Origin: Chloroflexota bacterium
GTDB taxonomy: Bacteria; Chloroflexota; UBA11872; UBA12225
Length of the DNA stretch: 64,000 bases
NCBI GenBank assembly: GCA_030447525.1
Contig: JAUJOR010000004.1
Coordinates: 62,001 to 126,000, forward strand
Direction of reading: 5' to 3'
The notes below the pieces were generated by a model. That model searched no databases and was not told where the DNA came from. It saw only the letters and a program-made list of their open reading frames with translations. Every line of letters starts with the position of its first letter. Position 1 is the first letter of the stretch. The translations under genes and the position numbers were made by a program. Shown piece by piece: positions 37,122 through 46,315 of this stretch.

Positions 37122-37274
37122 ACCCAACTCTCTCTCAGGATAGCACCGGCTGTCCACGGCCCGCGCACGCTTCATGCCACCCCTTGATCCAACGCCCCTG
37201 CCGGCAAGTCGCAGCGCGCCCCGGACGGGGCCTGCCGCCCGGCCCACCGCTCAGCGGCGTGACGGCAGCCGGCC

Positions 37275-38021
37275 TCAGGACTCCCTGGCCAGGGTGACGG
37301 CGTACACGGACGACGCCCCGGCGGCGAGGCAGGCGCCGGCCGCGCTCCCCAGGGTGCTGCCGGTAGTCGCCACGTCATCAACCAGGACAACGACTCGCCC
37401 GGCCAGGCGGGGACTGGCGACGAAGGCCCCGCGTACGTTGTCCAGGCGCTCCCGGCGGCTGAGACCCACCTGCGGCGCCGTCTCCCGCTGCCGGCAGATC
37501 AGATGAGGCTCGCAGGGCAGGGCCAGAGCGCCGGCGAGTGGGCGGGCCAGCAGGGTGGCCTGGTTATAGCCTCGCTCCCGCTCCCGTTGGGGATGCAGCG
37601 GCACCGGCAGGACGATGGCGCGCCTAGCGCCCCCGTCCGAGAGACCAAGCTCCCGGACGGGCGGGACGAGGAGGTCGGCCAGGGCCCGAGCGGCGCCCTG
37701 CCGCCCACGGTACTTCAGCCGGTGTACCGCCCGGCGGAGGGGGCCGTGGAGCAGCGCGGCGCTGCGCATGCCGGCCAGGGGCAAGGGCGCCCGCCGGCAG
37801 GCCGGGCAGGTGATCGCCCCCGGGAGGGCCAGGGGCTGGCCGCAGCTACTACACCAAGGGGGGAGCACCGGGCGCAAGGCGGCCCGGCACCGGTCACAGA
37901 AATGATGGCCACTCCGGCCACACCCCAGGCACTGGGGGACGAACAGGGTATCCAGCCAGGCGGCCAGGGCGTCGGCCGCCCGGTGGGCAAGCCCGCCCGG
38001 CCAAACGGTTTCACTCCCCAC
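37275..38021 (-). CDS. comF: ComF family amidophosphoribosyltransferase-like protein
   Basis: 248 aa. ComF proteins take part in DNA uptake or handling of incoming single strands. Four C-x-x-C pairs (31/34, 42/45, 57/60, 72/75) form zinc fingers. The phosphoribosyltransferase domain has L-K-Y-R-G-R, R-G-Y-N-Q, L-S-R-R-E-R-L-D-N-V-R-G-A-F and the PRPP-type loop V-V-L-V-D-D-V-A-T-T-G-S-T. The only start in frame is GTG 38021, with no clear ribosome site and inside a short direct repeat. No other competence gene is in the window. Confidence 0.9.
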   Translation of the reverse strand: MGSETVWPGGLAHRAADALAAWLDTLFVPQCLGCGRSGHHFCDRCRAALRPVLPPWCSSCGQPLALPGAITCPACRRAPLPLAGMRSAALLHGPLRRAVHRLKYRGRQGAARALADLLVPPVRELGLSDGGARRAIVLPVPLHPQRERERGYNQATLLARPLAGALALPCEPHLICRQRETAPQVGLSRRERLDNVRGAFVASPRLAGRVVVLVDDVATTGSTLGSAAGACLAAGASSVYAVTLARES

Positions 38022-38060
38022 CCCGCAGGGTCCCCCTCCCTGGCCAAACGGTTCGACTCC
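37999..38060. repeat. Short direct repeat flanking the comF start
   Basis: GGCCAAACGGTT followed by a related heptamer occurs at 37999-38017 (inside comF) and at 38042-38060 (upstream), 43 bp apart, 17 of 19 bases equal. The start codon lies between. Confidence 0.5.
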
Positions 38061-38170
38061 TTACATCCCGGGGCCCCACCTTCTCCAGCCGTTCCGATGC
38101 CCCACCGCCCCTGCCGGTCACTTTCCCTCCCAGGTGGCGCGGCGGGGCGGGCAGAAGGGCGTCAACCCTG

Positions 38171-39553
38171 TCAGACCTCCTCGGAGCGGGCGCGGCGCCA
38201 GAGGGAGATGCCGCTGCCGACGACGAGCAGGACGATCCCCACGGCGATGACGCCGCCGGCCCCCAGCACCACCGTCCGCGTGTGAGTCCCGAACACCCCC
38301 TGCCAGTAGCGCAACGCCGGGCCGAGCAGGCGATCGACCGGCCCACCGTCCCCTCTCGGCACGTCACCCTCGGCGCCAGGTGTCCCCGGCCTGGCGCTGG
38401 GGCGCGCCGCCCGGCCGCTCTTGAGGGCGTTCTTCCAGCGCGTCTCGAACTGGTCGAGAGTGACGCCCAGCCCCTTCTTCAGGGCATCGTCAACCGTGTT
38501 GCCCTCTTTGAAGGCCAGGAGCAGGGCGCGCAGCTTCTCCGCCCCGTAGCTGTCAACAAGGAACTTGACCGCCGAGGCGCTCTCGGCGTAGGCCAGGTTG
38601 ACGTCACGCTCGTTGTTGGGGAAGCTCCCGCTGAGGGACTTCAGGGGCAGGAGTCGGTTCGCCTGGGCGATCTGGCCCAGGGCGCGGTTAGTGTCGGCGG
38701 AGAGCTCCTCGCCGGCCATGACGAAGCTGAATCCCACGGCCAGCCAGCGGGGAGGCTCGGCGTAGGCGTTCTGCGTTTTCTGGAGGAAGACGGCGGTGGC
38801 GATCTCCCGGCGCAAGCTCTGCAGGGCCGGGGTCATGCCTGAGGTGCCCCCAGGGGCGAGGACGAAGATGCGGTCGGTGCCCACCGTCAGGGCCGGCTCC
38901 AGCGGGCGGCCGGTGGAGACGGCGCTGGCATAATCCTCGAGGCGGGAGTAGGCGTAGATCTTCAGGGGCTTGTCCAGCGTCAGGCCGTACTCCTGGCTCA
39001 AGCGGATCTGCGCCCGCCGGGCCTCTTCCAGTAGGGCCGGCCCGGCCAGGGGATCGGCGCCCGGGAAGTACACTGTGATCCCCTCGCCGCGGGCCTCACG
39101 CCAGGTGAATCGGGTGTCGTTGTAGGCGACGGTCTGTTCCTTGGTCGTCGTGCGTCGCCCGCTGGCGGTCTCTACCTGCCACTGGTAGCGCACTTCCGCC
39201 CCGGGGGCGAGAACGCTAGCCACGCGCCAGGTATAGGTGGCCACGGCGGCCGGTCCAGGCTGGAAGGCGGGCACGGCCGTGTTCTGCACCGTGGAGTCGT
39301 CTACCTGGTACAGGAAGAGGACGTTGGTGACCGGCTCATCGCTCTGCACCCGGAGCCGGAAGCGAATCTCAGACCCGAATTCCACCTGGGCCACGGAATC
39401 CGCTTGCAGCCCGGGCGACGCTGGGGCGGCCCCCCCTTGTGGGGCTTCCTGCGCCAGGGCCGCTCGGGGCAGCCCGGCGGCGAGGAGCACGGCCAGCAAC
39501 GTGTATATGGGTAGCACCAGCCGCACGAGCCGGCCATTCCGAGGTCGTCGCAT
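38171..39553 (-). CDS. Peptidase-MA-like surface protein lacking the zinc motif
   Basis: 460 aa. A signal peptide (residues 1-35) and a C-terminal helix (V-V-L-G-A-G-G-V-I-A-V-G-I-V-L-L-V) followed by R-R-A-R place the body outside the membrane. After an Ig-like N-terminal part (to about 150), the middle follows the peptidase-MA/gluzincin plan: I-Y-A-Y-S-R, then L-R-R-E-I-A-T-A-V-F where family members have H-E-x-x-H, then P-P-R-W-L-A-V-G where they have P-x-W-L-x-E-G. Both metal-binding elements are therefore missing, so it is probably a non-catalytic relative. ATG 39553 follows GGAGGGG. Purpose unknown. Confidence 0.75.
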   Translation of the reverse strand: MRRPRNGRLVRLVLPIYTLLAVLLAAGLPRAALAQEAPQGGAAPASPGLQADSVAQVEFGSEIRFRLRVQSDEPVTNVLFLYQVDDSTVQNTAVPAFQPGPAAVATYTWRVASVLAPGAEVRYQWQVETASGRRTTTKEQTVAYNDTRFTWREARGEGITVYFPGADPLAGPALLEEARRAQIRLSQEYGLTLDKPLKIYAYSRLEDYASAVSTGRPLEPALTVGTDRIFVLAPGGTSGMTPALQSLRREIATAVFLQKTQNAYAEPPRWLAVGFSFVMAGEELSADTNRALGQIAQANRLLPLKSLSGSFPNNERDVNLAYAESASAVKFLVDSYGAEKLRALLLAFKEGNTVDDALKKGLGVTLDQFETRWKNALKSGRAARPSARPGTPGAEGDVPRGDGGPVDRLLGPALRYWQGVFGTHTRTVVLGAGGVIAVGIVLLVVGSGISLWRRARSEEV

Positions 39554-39704
39554 CTGCGCCCCTCCTGCCCCTCTTAGCTAGTGTATCGGAGCAGGGCTGC
39601 AGGGGCGACTTCTCCCGCTCGGGCGCCCAGATCTAAGGCCCAGGTCAAGGGAATGGGAGCGCCCTGGCCAGCACCCGGCACGGCAGCGCCCCCGGTGTGT
39701 GCCT

Positions 39705-39710
39705 TATAGT
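39705..39710 (+). promoter_or_regulatory. Possible -10 box of the dienelactone hydrolase gene
   Basis: TATAGT about 87 nt before the ATG at 39798; no good -35 hexamer at the usual distance. Confidence 0.3.
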
Positions 39711-39797
39711 GCGGAGGGGCGCGCCACGGCACTGCCGCTGGGGCAGGTGGTATGCCCGAGGGGGCCGGAAACCTTGCTGGGAGGCGAAGAAACGTCC

Positions 39798-40865
39798 ATG
39801 CGCCCCAAGACAGACACGCACCTCACGCGCCTGAACCCCACCGAAGACTACCTCGTCCGCGAGTTCGTGGACAATTACGAAGACGGGGTGATGTCCCGTC
39901 GCGACATGCTGGAGCGGATCTTCCGCATCACCGGCAGTACGGCGGCGACGGCCGGTCTGCTCCTGGCCCTGGGAGTAAAGCCGGCCCACGCCGACCCGCT
40001 GGCCAGCGTGCCTTTCCAGGCTCCCACGCCGTCCGGCCCGATGAGCCCGTTCAGTGTCCCCGAGGGTGACCCGGCCATCGCCTCCGGCCCGATGACGTTC
40101 CCCAGCGGGGAGGCCACCATCATGGCCTACCTGGCCCGCCCACGGGACGCCGGCCGTTACCCGGCGGTGCTGATCTGCCACGAGAACGCCGGGACGTCGG
40201 AGCACTTCCGTGACATCGCCCGGCGCTTCGCCAGGAACGGCTACGTCGCCCTGCACCTGGACCTGCTGTCCCGCCAGGGGGGGACGGAAGCTGTTCCGAC
40301 GAACGAGCGGGGGGGCATTCTGACGGCCAACGTCGACCAGTACGTCGAGGACTTCCGCGCCGGGATGGCCTACCTGCGAGGGCAGCCGTACGTCCTTGGC
40401 GACCGCATCGGCATGACCGGGTACTGCTACGGGGGCGGGATGACCTGGAACGTGGCCGTGAAAGAGCCTGGCCTGCGCGCCGCCGCGCCGTACTACGGCG
40501 TCTCGGCGTATCAGGGCGAGATCGGCACCATCCGCGCTGCCGTCCTGGGGGTCTACGCGGAGCGGGACGAGCGGGTCAACGCCACCATCGACAGCGTACG
40601 CGCGCAGCTCGAGGCCAACCGGCGCACCTTTCGGATCAACGTGTATCCCGATGCGCCACACGGCTTCTTCAACGACAGCCGGCCCTCGACCTACGTCGAG
40701 TCGGCGGCCACGGCTGCCTGGCGGGACACCCTGGCCTGGTTTAGCACGTACCTCCGCGTTGGGGGATTCCCGGTCACCGGCGACGCCGAGCCAGAGGCAG
40801 GCGTCGGGGTGCCCCCGCCGGGTGATGAGACCCCGCCCCTGGAGGAATCGGCGGGCGCCGAGTAG
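39798..40865 (+). CDS. Dienelactone hydrolase family protein
   Basis: 355 aa, alpha/beta-hydrolase. The first 45 residues are a cytoplasmic-type lead containing M-S-R-R-D-M-L-E-R followed by a hydrophobic stretch ending A-H-A, a late Tat-like signal, so the enzyme may be exported or anchored. The catalytic triad of dienelactone hydrolases is complete: Cys in G-Y-C-Y-G-G-G, Asp in E-R-D-E-R-V and His in A-P-H-G-F-F. Natural substrate unknown. ATG 39798; a Pro/Glu-rich tail of 30 residues ends the protein. Single gene. Confidence 0.88.
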   Translation: MRPKTDTHLTRLNPTEDYLVREFVDNYEDGVMSRRDMLERIFRITGSTAATAGLLLALGVKPAHADPLASVPFQAPTPSGPMSPFSVPEGDPAIASGPMTFPSGEATIMAYLARPRDAGRYPAVLICHENAGTSEHFRDIARRFARNGYVALHLDLLSRQGGTEAVPTNERGGILTANVDQYVEDFRAGMAYLRGQPYVLGDRIGMTGYCYGGGMTWNVAVKEPGLRAAAPYYGVSAYQGEIGTIRAAVLGVYAERDERVNATIDSVRAQLEANRRTFRINVYPDAPHGFFNDSRPSTYVESAATAAWRDTLAWFSTYLRVGGFPVTGDAEPEAGVGVPPPGDETPPLEESAGAE

Positions 40866-40997
40866 AGGGCCTTAGCTACGTCGCCGGGAGCGCCAATGAG
40901 TCCGGGCAGCGCCAGGATGCACAGCTCCAAAGGGCGTATGGCACTGCCGGCGACGACGAGGCGCACGAGATGATCCGCCCTCTCGCAGAGTAGCGCA

Positions 40998-41264
40998 ATG
41001 GCTCCGCCCCTGACGGACGGGGTGTCCAAGGCGCTGATCAGCGACTTTGTACCGGTACCCTTGCGCGCCACGGCCCTGGGGACGTTCTCCACGGCGACGG
41101 GCATCGCCCTGCTCCCCGCAAGCCTGCTCGCCGGCGCGCTGTGGCAGGGGGTGGCACCATGGGCGCCCTTCGCCTACGGCGCCACGCTGGCCGCGCTGGC
41201 CGCCGTGCTCCTCCTGGTGATCCCAATGCCGGCCCCAGAGTCTGCCGTCCCTGCAGCACCTTGA
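40998..41264 (+). pseudogene. C-terminal fragment of an MFS transporter
   Basis: 88 codons from an ATG. D-G-V-S-K-A-L-I-S-D-F-V-P, then R-A-T-A-L-G-T-F-S-T-A-T-G and a hydrophobic helix pair are the well-known last third of a major-facilitator transporter (cytosolic loop after helix 10, then helices 11 and 12). Upstream in this frame comes a TGA and no further transporter sequence. It therefore represents a truncated remnant between the hydrolase and the convergent gene. Confidence 0.6.
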
Positions 41265-41362
41265 CCTGGCGAGGGCGACGCTTCCTCTGCCCCTGGCCGA
41301 TCGTGATCGCTGTGTCCTCCCACCGGGGCCTTCCGGGGATGCCCCTGACACAGTGGCCTGTC

Positions 41363-42142
41363 TCAGGCCGTGGCATCCAGGGGATCGTCGTCCACCGGGG
41401 GGGCAAGTCCCGCGTCGCCGGGACCCTGGCGGGTTCCCGATAGGGGTGCTTGTCTCTGACTGGCTCGCTTGTCTGGGGGCAGCCCCACCGAGCGTTCGGC
41501 AGATTCCATGGCCGCGCGTGCCTCGGCCAGCTGTTGCGCCCGCTGTTGGGCCAGGGTCAGCGCTGGACGTTGGGCGGCAGCCCCGAGCGGAGGCAAGGGG
41601 GCCGTCGCAGCGGGCTCCGGCGGGGGAACGACGGGACCGATCACACCGGCAGCTACCTGGGCCGGTGGCTCAGGCGACCCAGGGTCGTTGCGGGGACTGG
41701 AGACGGAAGTCTCGACGCCACGGGGGGCTCGGTCTGCGCTGCCGGGCGGCGTACCGGGGCCGGGCGTGTTCGGCCCGCCGCCCAGGCCCGGCCGGGCGGG
41801 GTCTGCGGCGGGGCGTGCTGCCGGCTCGTCCAGGAGCAGGAGGTAACGTGTTGCGCTGGGCTCCAGGAGGAGCTCTTGACCCGCGCTCCCCACGTCGCGT
41901 GCCACTCTACCCAGGTGCTCGCGCAGGCGACGCTCGATCTGCTCCATCTCGCCGTAGGAATCAAAGGTGAACTCCACCTCCAGGTCCGGCTCGCCGGGGG
42001 CCCTGGTTTCGACGAAAAGGTAGCGTCCGCGGGGCCAGCCGGCCGCCGTGGCCGCGGCGTCCACGCGCTGCAGGGCGGCGAGCAGCTCACGTCGCTTCCC
42101 CGGCAGGCAGCGGTAGCCCTTTCGCACTACGATTCGCGGCAT
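41363..42142 (-). CDS. Uncharacterised protein with ferredoxin-like N-terminus
   Basis: 259 aa. Residues 1-85 look like a compact alpha/beta (dimeric ferredoxin-like, ABM-type) domain: R-K-G-Y-R-C-L-P-G-K-R-R-E-L-L, R-Y-L-F-V-E-T, V-E-F-T-F-D-S-Y and E-M-E-Q-I-E-R-R-L. The remaining 170 residues are Pro/Ala/Gly-rich and likely disordered, with one Gln-rich helix (L-A-Q-Q-R-A-Q-Q-L-A). Begins 6 bp after the DedA stop (AAGGGCCT before ATG), so it is co-translated with dedA. Function unknown. Confidence 0.65.
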   Translation of the reverse strand: MPRIVVRKGYRCLPGKRRELLAALQRVDAAATAAGWPRGRYLFVETRAPGEPDLEVEFTFDSYGEMEQIERRLREHLGRVARDVGSAGQELLLEPSATRYLLLLDEPAARPAADPARPGLGGGPNTPGPGTPPGSADRAPRGVETSVSSPRNDPGSPEPPAQVAAGVIGPVVPPPEPAATAPLPPLGAAAQRPALTLAQQRAQQLAEARAAMESAERSVGLPPDKRASQRQAPLSGTRQGPGDAGLAPPVDDDPLDATA

Positions 42143-42148
42143 AGGCCC

Positions 42149-42970
42149 TTAGCGCAGCTGTTCCGCCGGCTCGGCTGGCTCGCCGGCCAGGGGTGACGCG
42201 GCGCCCGTGGCCGCGGCGTAGGCCGGCACCACCCTGTCCCCGGCAGGCTCGCGGCCTCCCTTGGGGCGCCGGCGCTGCCACAGCCACCAGATGAGGATAG
42301 TCAGGGCGGTGACGACGCTGACGACCCATCCCGCACGCCGGATCACCAGCTCGAAGGTGCTCCACTGCGCCGCCAGGAGGTAGCCCCCGCCGGCGTAAAT
42401 GGCGCTCCACAGCACGGCCGCCGGCGCCTCGATGGTCATGAACCGCTTCAGGGGCAGGCCGCTGGCCCCGGCGGCCACGGCGAGCGACGACCGGCCGGTG
42501 CCGAAGGCGTGGGCGGCCAGCATCATCCACCACCCGTGGCGGCGCAGGAGCGGTTCCGCCTGCTCGAGCTGCAAGGCCAGGCGCTGGCCCCACCGCCCGG
42601 CCCAGCGGTGGTGCAGCAGCCGGGCGATGCCGGCGCGGCCGAGATAGTAGTCAATCAAGGCGCCGGCGCACATCCCGGCGGCCGCCAGCAGGATGAGCAG
42701 CGGCAGGGAGAGCTCCGCCCGTCGGCCCCCGGCGCCGGCCAGGGCAACGACCGCACCGCCGGGCAGGAGGAACCCCAGCAAGATGGTGTTCTCCACCAGC
42801 GCGCCCAAGAACGTCAAGACATAGGCGTGATGGGAAAAAAAGACCATCAGGCGCGCGAACCAGGAGATGGCATGCACCGGCAGCGGGCTGACCGGAAACG
42901 CCTCTACCGGGAGGACGTCGGCGAAGTCCTGCACCAGCTGGGGCAGGTCGACATGTTCCTCTTCACCCAT
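42149..42970 (-). CDS. dedA: DedA family membrane protein
   Basis: 273 aa. DedA/SNARE-associated proteins act in membrane lipid homeostasis, some as polyprenyl-phosphate or phospholipid flippases. Five to six helices; conserved F-L-G-A-L-V-E-N and G-F-L-L-P-G, and the F-x-(G/P)-x-x-R segment F-G-T-G-R-S-S-L-A-V-A-A-G, followed by a final helix and a basic tail. ATG 42970 is preceded by GAGGACGG, which lies in the 3' arm of a 6-bp hairpin. The gene follows murF by 35 bp, a sensible location if it recycles the undecaprenyl carrier. Confidence 0.88.
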   Translation of the reverse strand: MGEEEHVDLPQLVQDFADVLPVEAFPVSPLPVHAISWFARLMVFFSHHAYVLTFLGALVENTILLGFLLPGGAVVALAGAGGRRAELSLPLLILLAAAGMCAGALIDYYLGRAGIARLLHHRWAGRWGQRLALQLEQAEPLLRRHGWWMMLAAHAFGTGRSSLAVAAGASGLPLKRFMTIEAPAAVLWSAIYAGGGYLLAAQWSTFELVIRRAGWVVSVVTALTILIWWLWQRRRPKGGREPAGDRVVPAYAAATGAASPLAGEPAEPAEQLR

Positions 42971-42974
42971 CGAA

Positions 42975-42990
42975 CCGTCCTCGGGGACGG
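42975..42990 (-). promoter_or_regulatory. Hairpin that overlaps the dedA ribosome site
   Basis: In the mRNA CCGTCC-CCGA-GGACGG forms a perfect 6-bp stem whose 3' arm contains the ribosome site GAGGACG four bases before the ATG. Unless a ribosome arriving from murF opens it, dedA translation would be low. Confidence 0.4.
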
Positions 42991-43005
42991 CGCCGCGGGG
43001 AGACG

Positions 43006-44787
43006 CTAGCGCGGCGCGACACGATCAGCCTCATTGCCGGGCACGATACCAGGGAAGCCGTGCCCATGTGCCGGCTTAACACCCGGCCCTGGCCCTCCAG
43101 CCTCCAACGCCTGAACGACCGCTTCGAGATGCATACCGTGTGAGCCCTTGACCAAGAGTGTGTCGCCCCGGCGGAGAAGTTCCGGTAGCAAGCTTATCGC
43201 GTCTGCGGTTGAGTCACACTCGTGTACGCCAAGAGGGCCGGCGCCGGCCCTGCGGGCGGCCCGGGCGATCTCACGCCCCAGCTCCCCCACGGTCACCAGG
43301 ACGTCGGCTCGACCGGGGACGTGCTCGCCCACCTCCCGGTGCGCTGCGGGAGCGTACGCCCCGAGCTCGAGCATGTCTCCCAGCAGGGCGATCCGTCGCC
43401 CGCCCAACGACGCCAGGACGTCGAGCGCGGCCCTGGTGGAGTCCGGGCTGGCGTTATAGGAATCGTCCAGTAGCGTGACGTCCCCCGGGAGACGTCGGGG
43501 GGCCAGGCGTTGCGCCTCCGGTGGGCGACTGAGCCCCTCCAGGACATCCTCCCAGGTGCACCCGGCGGCGAAGGCGGCGGCGGCCGCTGCCAGGGCGGCG
43601 GTGACGAAGTGGCGCCCCACCAGGGGGAGTTGGACGCGGCGCGTCACGTCACCGGCCGGGCCGGCGCTGTGGAGGTCGAAGACCACCCCCTGGAGCCCGA
43701 GCAGCTCCACGCCACTCGCCCGTACGTCCGCCGTTACCCCCTCCCCGAAGCGCACGACGCGTGCAGCCGTACGTTCGGCCATGCGGGCAACACGCGGGTC
43801 GTCCCCGTTGAGCACGGCGGTGCCGCCGGGGGGGAGCGCCTCTACCAGCCGCCCCTCCTCCCGCTCCACCGTGTCCAGGTCTTCCAGCTGGTGCATGTGC
43901 TCCGGGACGATGCGAGTCATCACGGCCACATCCGCCCCGGCAATGGCCGCGAAGGAGGCCATCTCCCCGATCTCGGAGATGCCGATCTCCAGGGCCACCA
44001 CTTGATGCTCCGCCGTCAGTCCCAGCAAGGTGATTGGAAGGCCCAGCTCGTTGTTGAAGTTCCCCGGCGTACGCAGGGTACGGTAGCGTCGCTGGAGGAT
44101 GTTAGCCAGTAGCTCCTTCGTCGTCGTCTTGCCCACGGCCCCGGCCACGGCCAGCACCCTGGCCTGGTGGCGGCGGCGCCACCAGGCGGCGCACCCCTGC
44201 AGCGTCCGCAGCGGATCGTCCACCAGGAGAAGCAAGCCTCTTCCCAGGAGCGGTTGTTCAGGGCCGGGCAACGCGGGAGCCACCAGGCTGTCGGCAGGCA
44301 GGCCACCCTGCCCACCCTGCGCCGAAGTAACGCCTGCCGGCGGCCCGACCTGCATTCCCCCGGCCCCGGCGCGGAAGTCCAGGGCGCGGATTCGGCCGTG
44401 CGCCACCGCCTCCTGCAACCCGCCGGGGACGCGGGCCACCAGGGCCGCACGGGCGCCGTTGGCAAAGGCGTCGGGGACGAAGTCGTGCCCGTCGCGGCGC
44501 CCGGTGGCGATGGCGACGAAGAGCCCGCCGGGGCGCATGGGGGGCTGGCCGCTGGGCAGGGAGGACATGGTAACGGCGGAAAAGGGGCTGTCCGCGGCCG
44601 GACTAGGGTCCCCCGCGCCGGGGCGGCTTTCGGTGCCCGACCCGCCCCGGCCTGGCTGGGGTAGGGCTCCCTCTCCCTGCCCCAGCCAGGTCAGCAGGTG
44701 TCCCAGGCCGAATGCCGCGCCGCGGGCACCGGCATCCGGCACCTCCCCCGCGTGAGGACCTGCTGGCCCGCGCCGGGTATCAGCCAT
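43006..44787 (-). CDS. murF: UDP-MurNAc-tripeptide:D-Ala-D-Ala ligase
   Basis: 593 aa, about 130 longer than most MurF. Adds D-Ala-D-Ala to the UDP-MurNAc tripeptide in the cytoplasm. Walker A A-G-A-V-G-K-T-T-T-K lies near residue 225; G-N-F-N-N-E-L-G, E-I-G-I-S-E-I-G-E-M, H-x-H-Q-L-E and L-L-D-D-S-Y-N-A-S-P-D-S complete the ligase core. The extra length is an Ala/Gly-rich N-terminal region of some 55 residues plus a loop near 150-190. ATG 44787 overlaps the murE stop by 8 nt. Confidence 0.94.
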   Translation of the reverse strand: MADTRRGPAGPHAGEVPDAGARGAAFGLGHLLTWLGQGEGALPQPGRGGSGTESRPGAGDPSPAADSPFSAVTMSSLPSGQPPMRPGGLFVAIATGRRDGHDFVPDAFANGARAALVARVPGGLQEAVAHGRIRALDFRAGAGGMQVGPPAGVTSAQGGQGGLPADSLVAPALPGPEQPLLGRGLLLLVDDPLRTLQGCAAWWRRRHQARVLAVAGAVGKTTTKELLANILQRRYRTLRTPGNFNNELGLPITLLGLTAEHQVVALEIGISEIGEMASFAAIAGADVAVMTRIVPEHMHQLEDLDTVEREEGRLVEALPPGGTAVLNGDDPRVARMAERTAARVVRFGEGVTADVRASGVELLGLQGVVFDLHSAGPAGDVTRRVQLPLVGRHFVTAALAAAAAAFAAGCTWEDVLEGLSRPPEAQRLAPRRLPGDVTLLDDSYNASPDSTRAALDVLASLGGRRIALLGDMLELGAYAPAAHREVGEHVPGRADVLVTVGELGREIARAARRAGAGPLGVHECDSTADAISLLPELLRRGDTLLVKGSHGMHLEAVVQALEAGGPGPGVKPAHGHGFPGIVPGNEADRVAPR

Positions 44788-46315
44788 AGCCCTGGTGCCG
44801 CAGGACTTCCTGCGCCACCGCCCGCTCGTCCCAGGGACTGGTGTGCAGCCGGCCGTCCACGGCGCCGATGATCGACCGCTCGTGTCCTTTGCCGGCCAGG
44901 AGTACCGTGTCCCCGGGCCTGGCCCGGCTGAAGGCAGCGCGGATCGCCTCCCTCCGGTCGGCGATGCGCTGGAACTGCCTACCTTCCACCGCACCCCCCG
45001 CCACCGCCCCGGCGGCGATCTCGGCCAGGATCTGGTGGCGATCCTCGAGGCGGGGGTCTTCGTCGGTGAGGATGGAGTAGTCCGCCAACTGGGCGGCGAT
45101 GCGCCCCATCAAGGGGCGCTTGTCTCGGTCACGCTCCCCGGCTGAACCGAACACCACGATCAGGGCGCGCGGCGTCTGCCGGCGCAGCGTGGAGAGCACC
45201 TGGGTCAGGGCGTCCGGGGTATGGGCAAAGTCCACCACCACGGTGAACGGCTGACCGAGGTCGAGTCGTTCCATGCGCCCGGGGACACCACCGTGCCCCT
45301 CCAAGGCCTGCCGAGCGGCGTCAAAGGAAGCCCCCAGGGTGCAGCCGGCGGCGATCGCCGCCAGGGCGTTGTAGACGTTGAACGTCCCCGGCAGCGGTAG
45401 GTTGAGGGATCCTTCACCCCAGGGAGAAATGACCCGGCACGAGGTCGACCAGCCCTCATCCCGCACGTCCACTGCCCGCACCTCGACCTCGACGGCGCCC
45501 CCCAGACCGTAGCGGATGACCGGCGCCGGGGCCCGCGGCGCCAGGGCAGCGTAGCTCGAGTCGTCGGCGTTGAGCACCACGGCCTTAGGGTAGGGCTGAA
45601 CCTTTGGGTGGGCCGCATCGGGGCGCAAGAGGTCAAGCAGCTTGGCCTTGGCGCCCAGGTAGGCCTCGTACGTCCCATGGTATTCCAGGTGCTCGTGCGT
45701 GACGCGCGTGACCACGGAGACGTCCAACTCGCAGCCGGCGAGGCGGTCCTGGTCCAGGGCGTGGCTGGTGCACTCCAACACTGCCCGGGAACCGCCGCCG
45801 GCCAGGGTCTCGGCCAGCAAGGCCTGGATCTCCACCGCCTCCGGCGTGCTGCTGTGGGCCGGGTTCTCACGGGACGCACCGGCCCCTTTTGATGCCACCG
45901 TACTAACCATCCCGGTGGGAAATCCGGCCCCCTCCAGTACGGCGGTGGCCAGGGAGCACGTCGTCGTCTTGCCGTCCGTGCCGGTGACGCCGACCAGGCC
46001 CAGGCGGGAGGCCGGGAACCCGGCGTGGGCGGCGGCCAGCCAGCCGAGGGCCCGCGGGGAGCTCTGCACGGTGACCACGGGTGCCCCCGGCGGCGCCCCC
46101 ACCGGGCGCTGGACGACGGCGGCGGCCGCTCCCCTGGCAAAGGCGTCTGCGACGAAGCTGTGCCCGTCGGCGCCGTAGCCCCGATGCCACACCGCCACGT
46201 AAACGTCTCCCCGCCGGACACGCCGAGAGTCGTAGGCCACGCCCGTGATGTCCGGGTCGGGCCCTCCGTAGGCCACCGGCTCCGGGAGGGCGGCCAGGAG
46301 CTGGCGCAGCCTCAT
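44780..46315 (-). CDS. murE: UDP-MurNAc-L-Ala-D-Glu ligase for the third amino acid
   Basis: 511 aa. Adds the diamino acid at position 3 of the peptidoglycan stem. S-R-x-V-R-R-G-D, Walker A G-T-D-G-K-T-T-T near residue 112, [15 protein letters not shown] and [11 protein letters not shown]. The substrate-selecting motif reads T-D-E-D-P-R-L-E-D, so Asn of the diaminopimelate motif D-N-P-R is Asp and the first Asp is Glu. That argues for a different amino acid (ornithine is known in several Chloroflexota) but does not prove it. ATGA overlap with purE upstream, 8-nt overlap with murF downstream. Confidence 0.94.
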   Translation of the reverse strand: MRLRQLLAALPEPVAYGGPDPDITGVAYDSRRVRRGDVYVAVWHRGYGADGHSFVADAFARGAAAAVVQRPVGAPPGAPVVTVQSSPRALGWLAAAHAGFPASRLGLVGVTGTDGKTTTCSLATAVLEGAGFPTGMVSTVASKGAGASRENPAHSSTPEAVEIQALLAETLAGGGSRAVLECTSHALDQDRLAGCELDVSVVTRVTHEHLEYHGTYEAYLGAKAKLLDLLRPDAAHPKVQPYPKAVVLNADDSSYAALAPRAPAPVIRYGLGGAVEVEVRAVDVRDEGWSTSCRVISPWGEGSLNLPLPGTFNVYNALAAIAAGCTLGASFDAARQALEGHGGVPGRMERLDLGQPFTVVVDFAHTPDALTQVLSTLRRQTPRALIVVFGSAGERDRDKRPLMGRIAAQLADYSILTDEDPRLEDRHQILAEIAAGAVAGGAVEGRQFQRIADRREAIRAAFSRARPGDTVLLAGKGHERSIIGAVDGRLHTSPWDERAVAQEVLRHQGYG

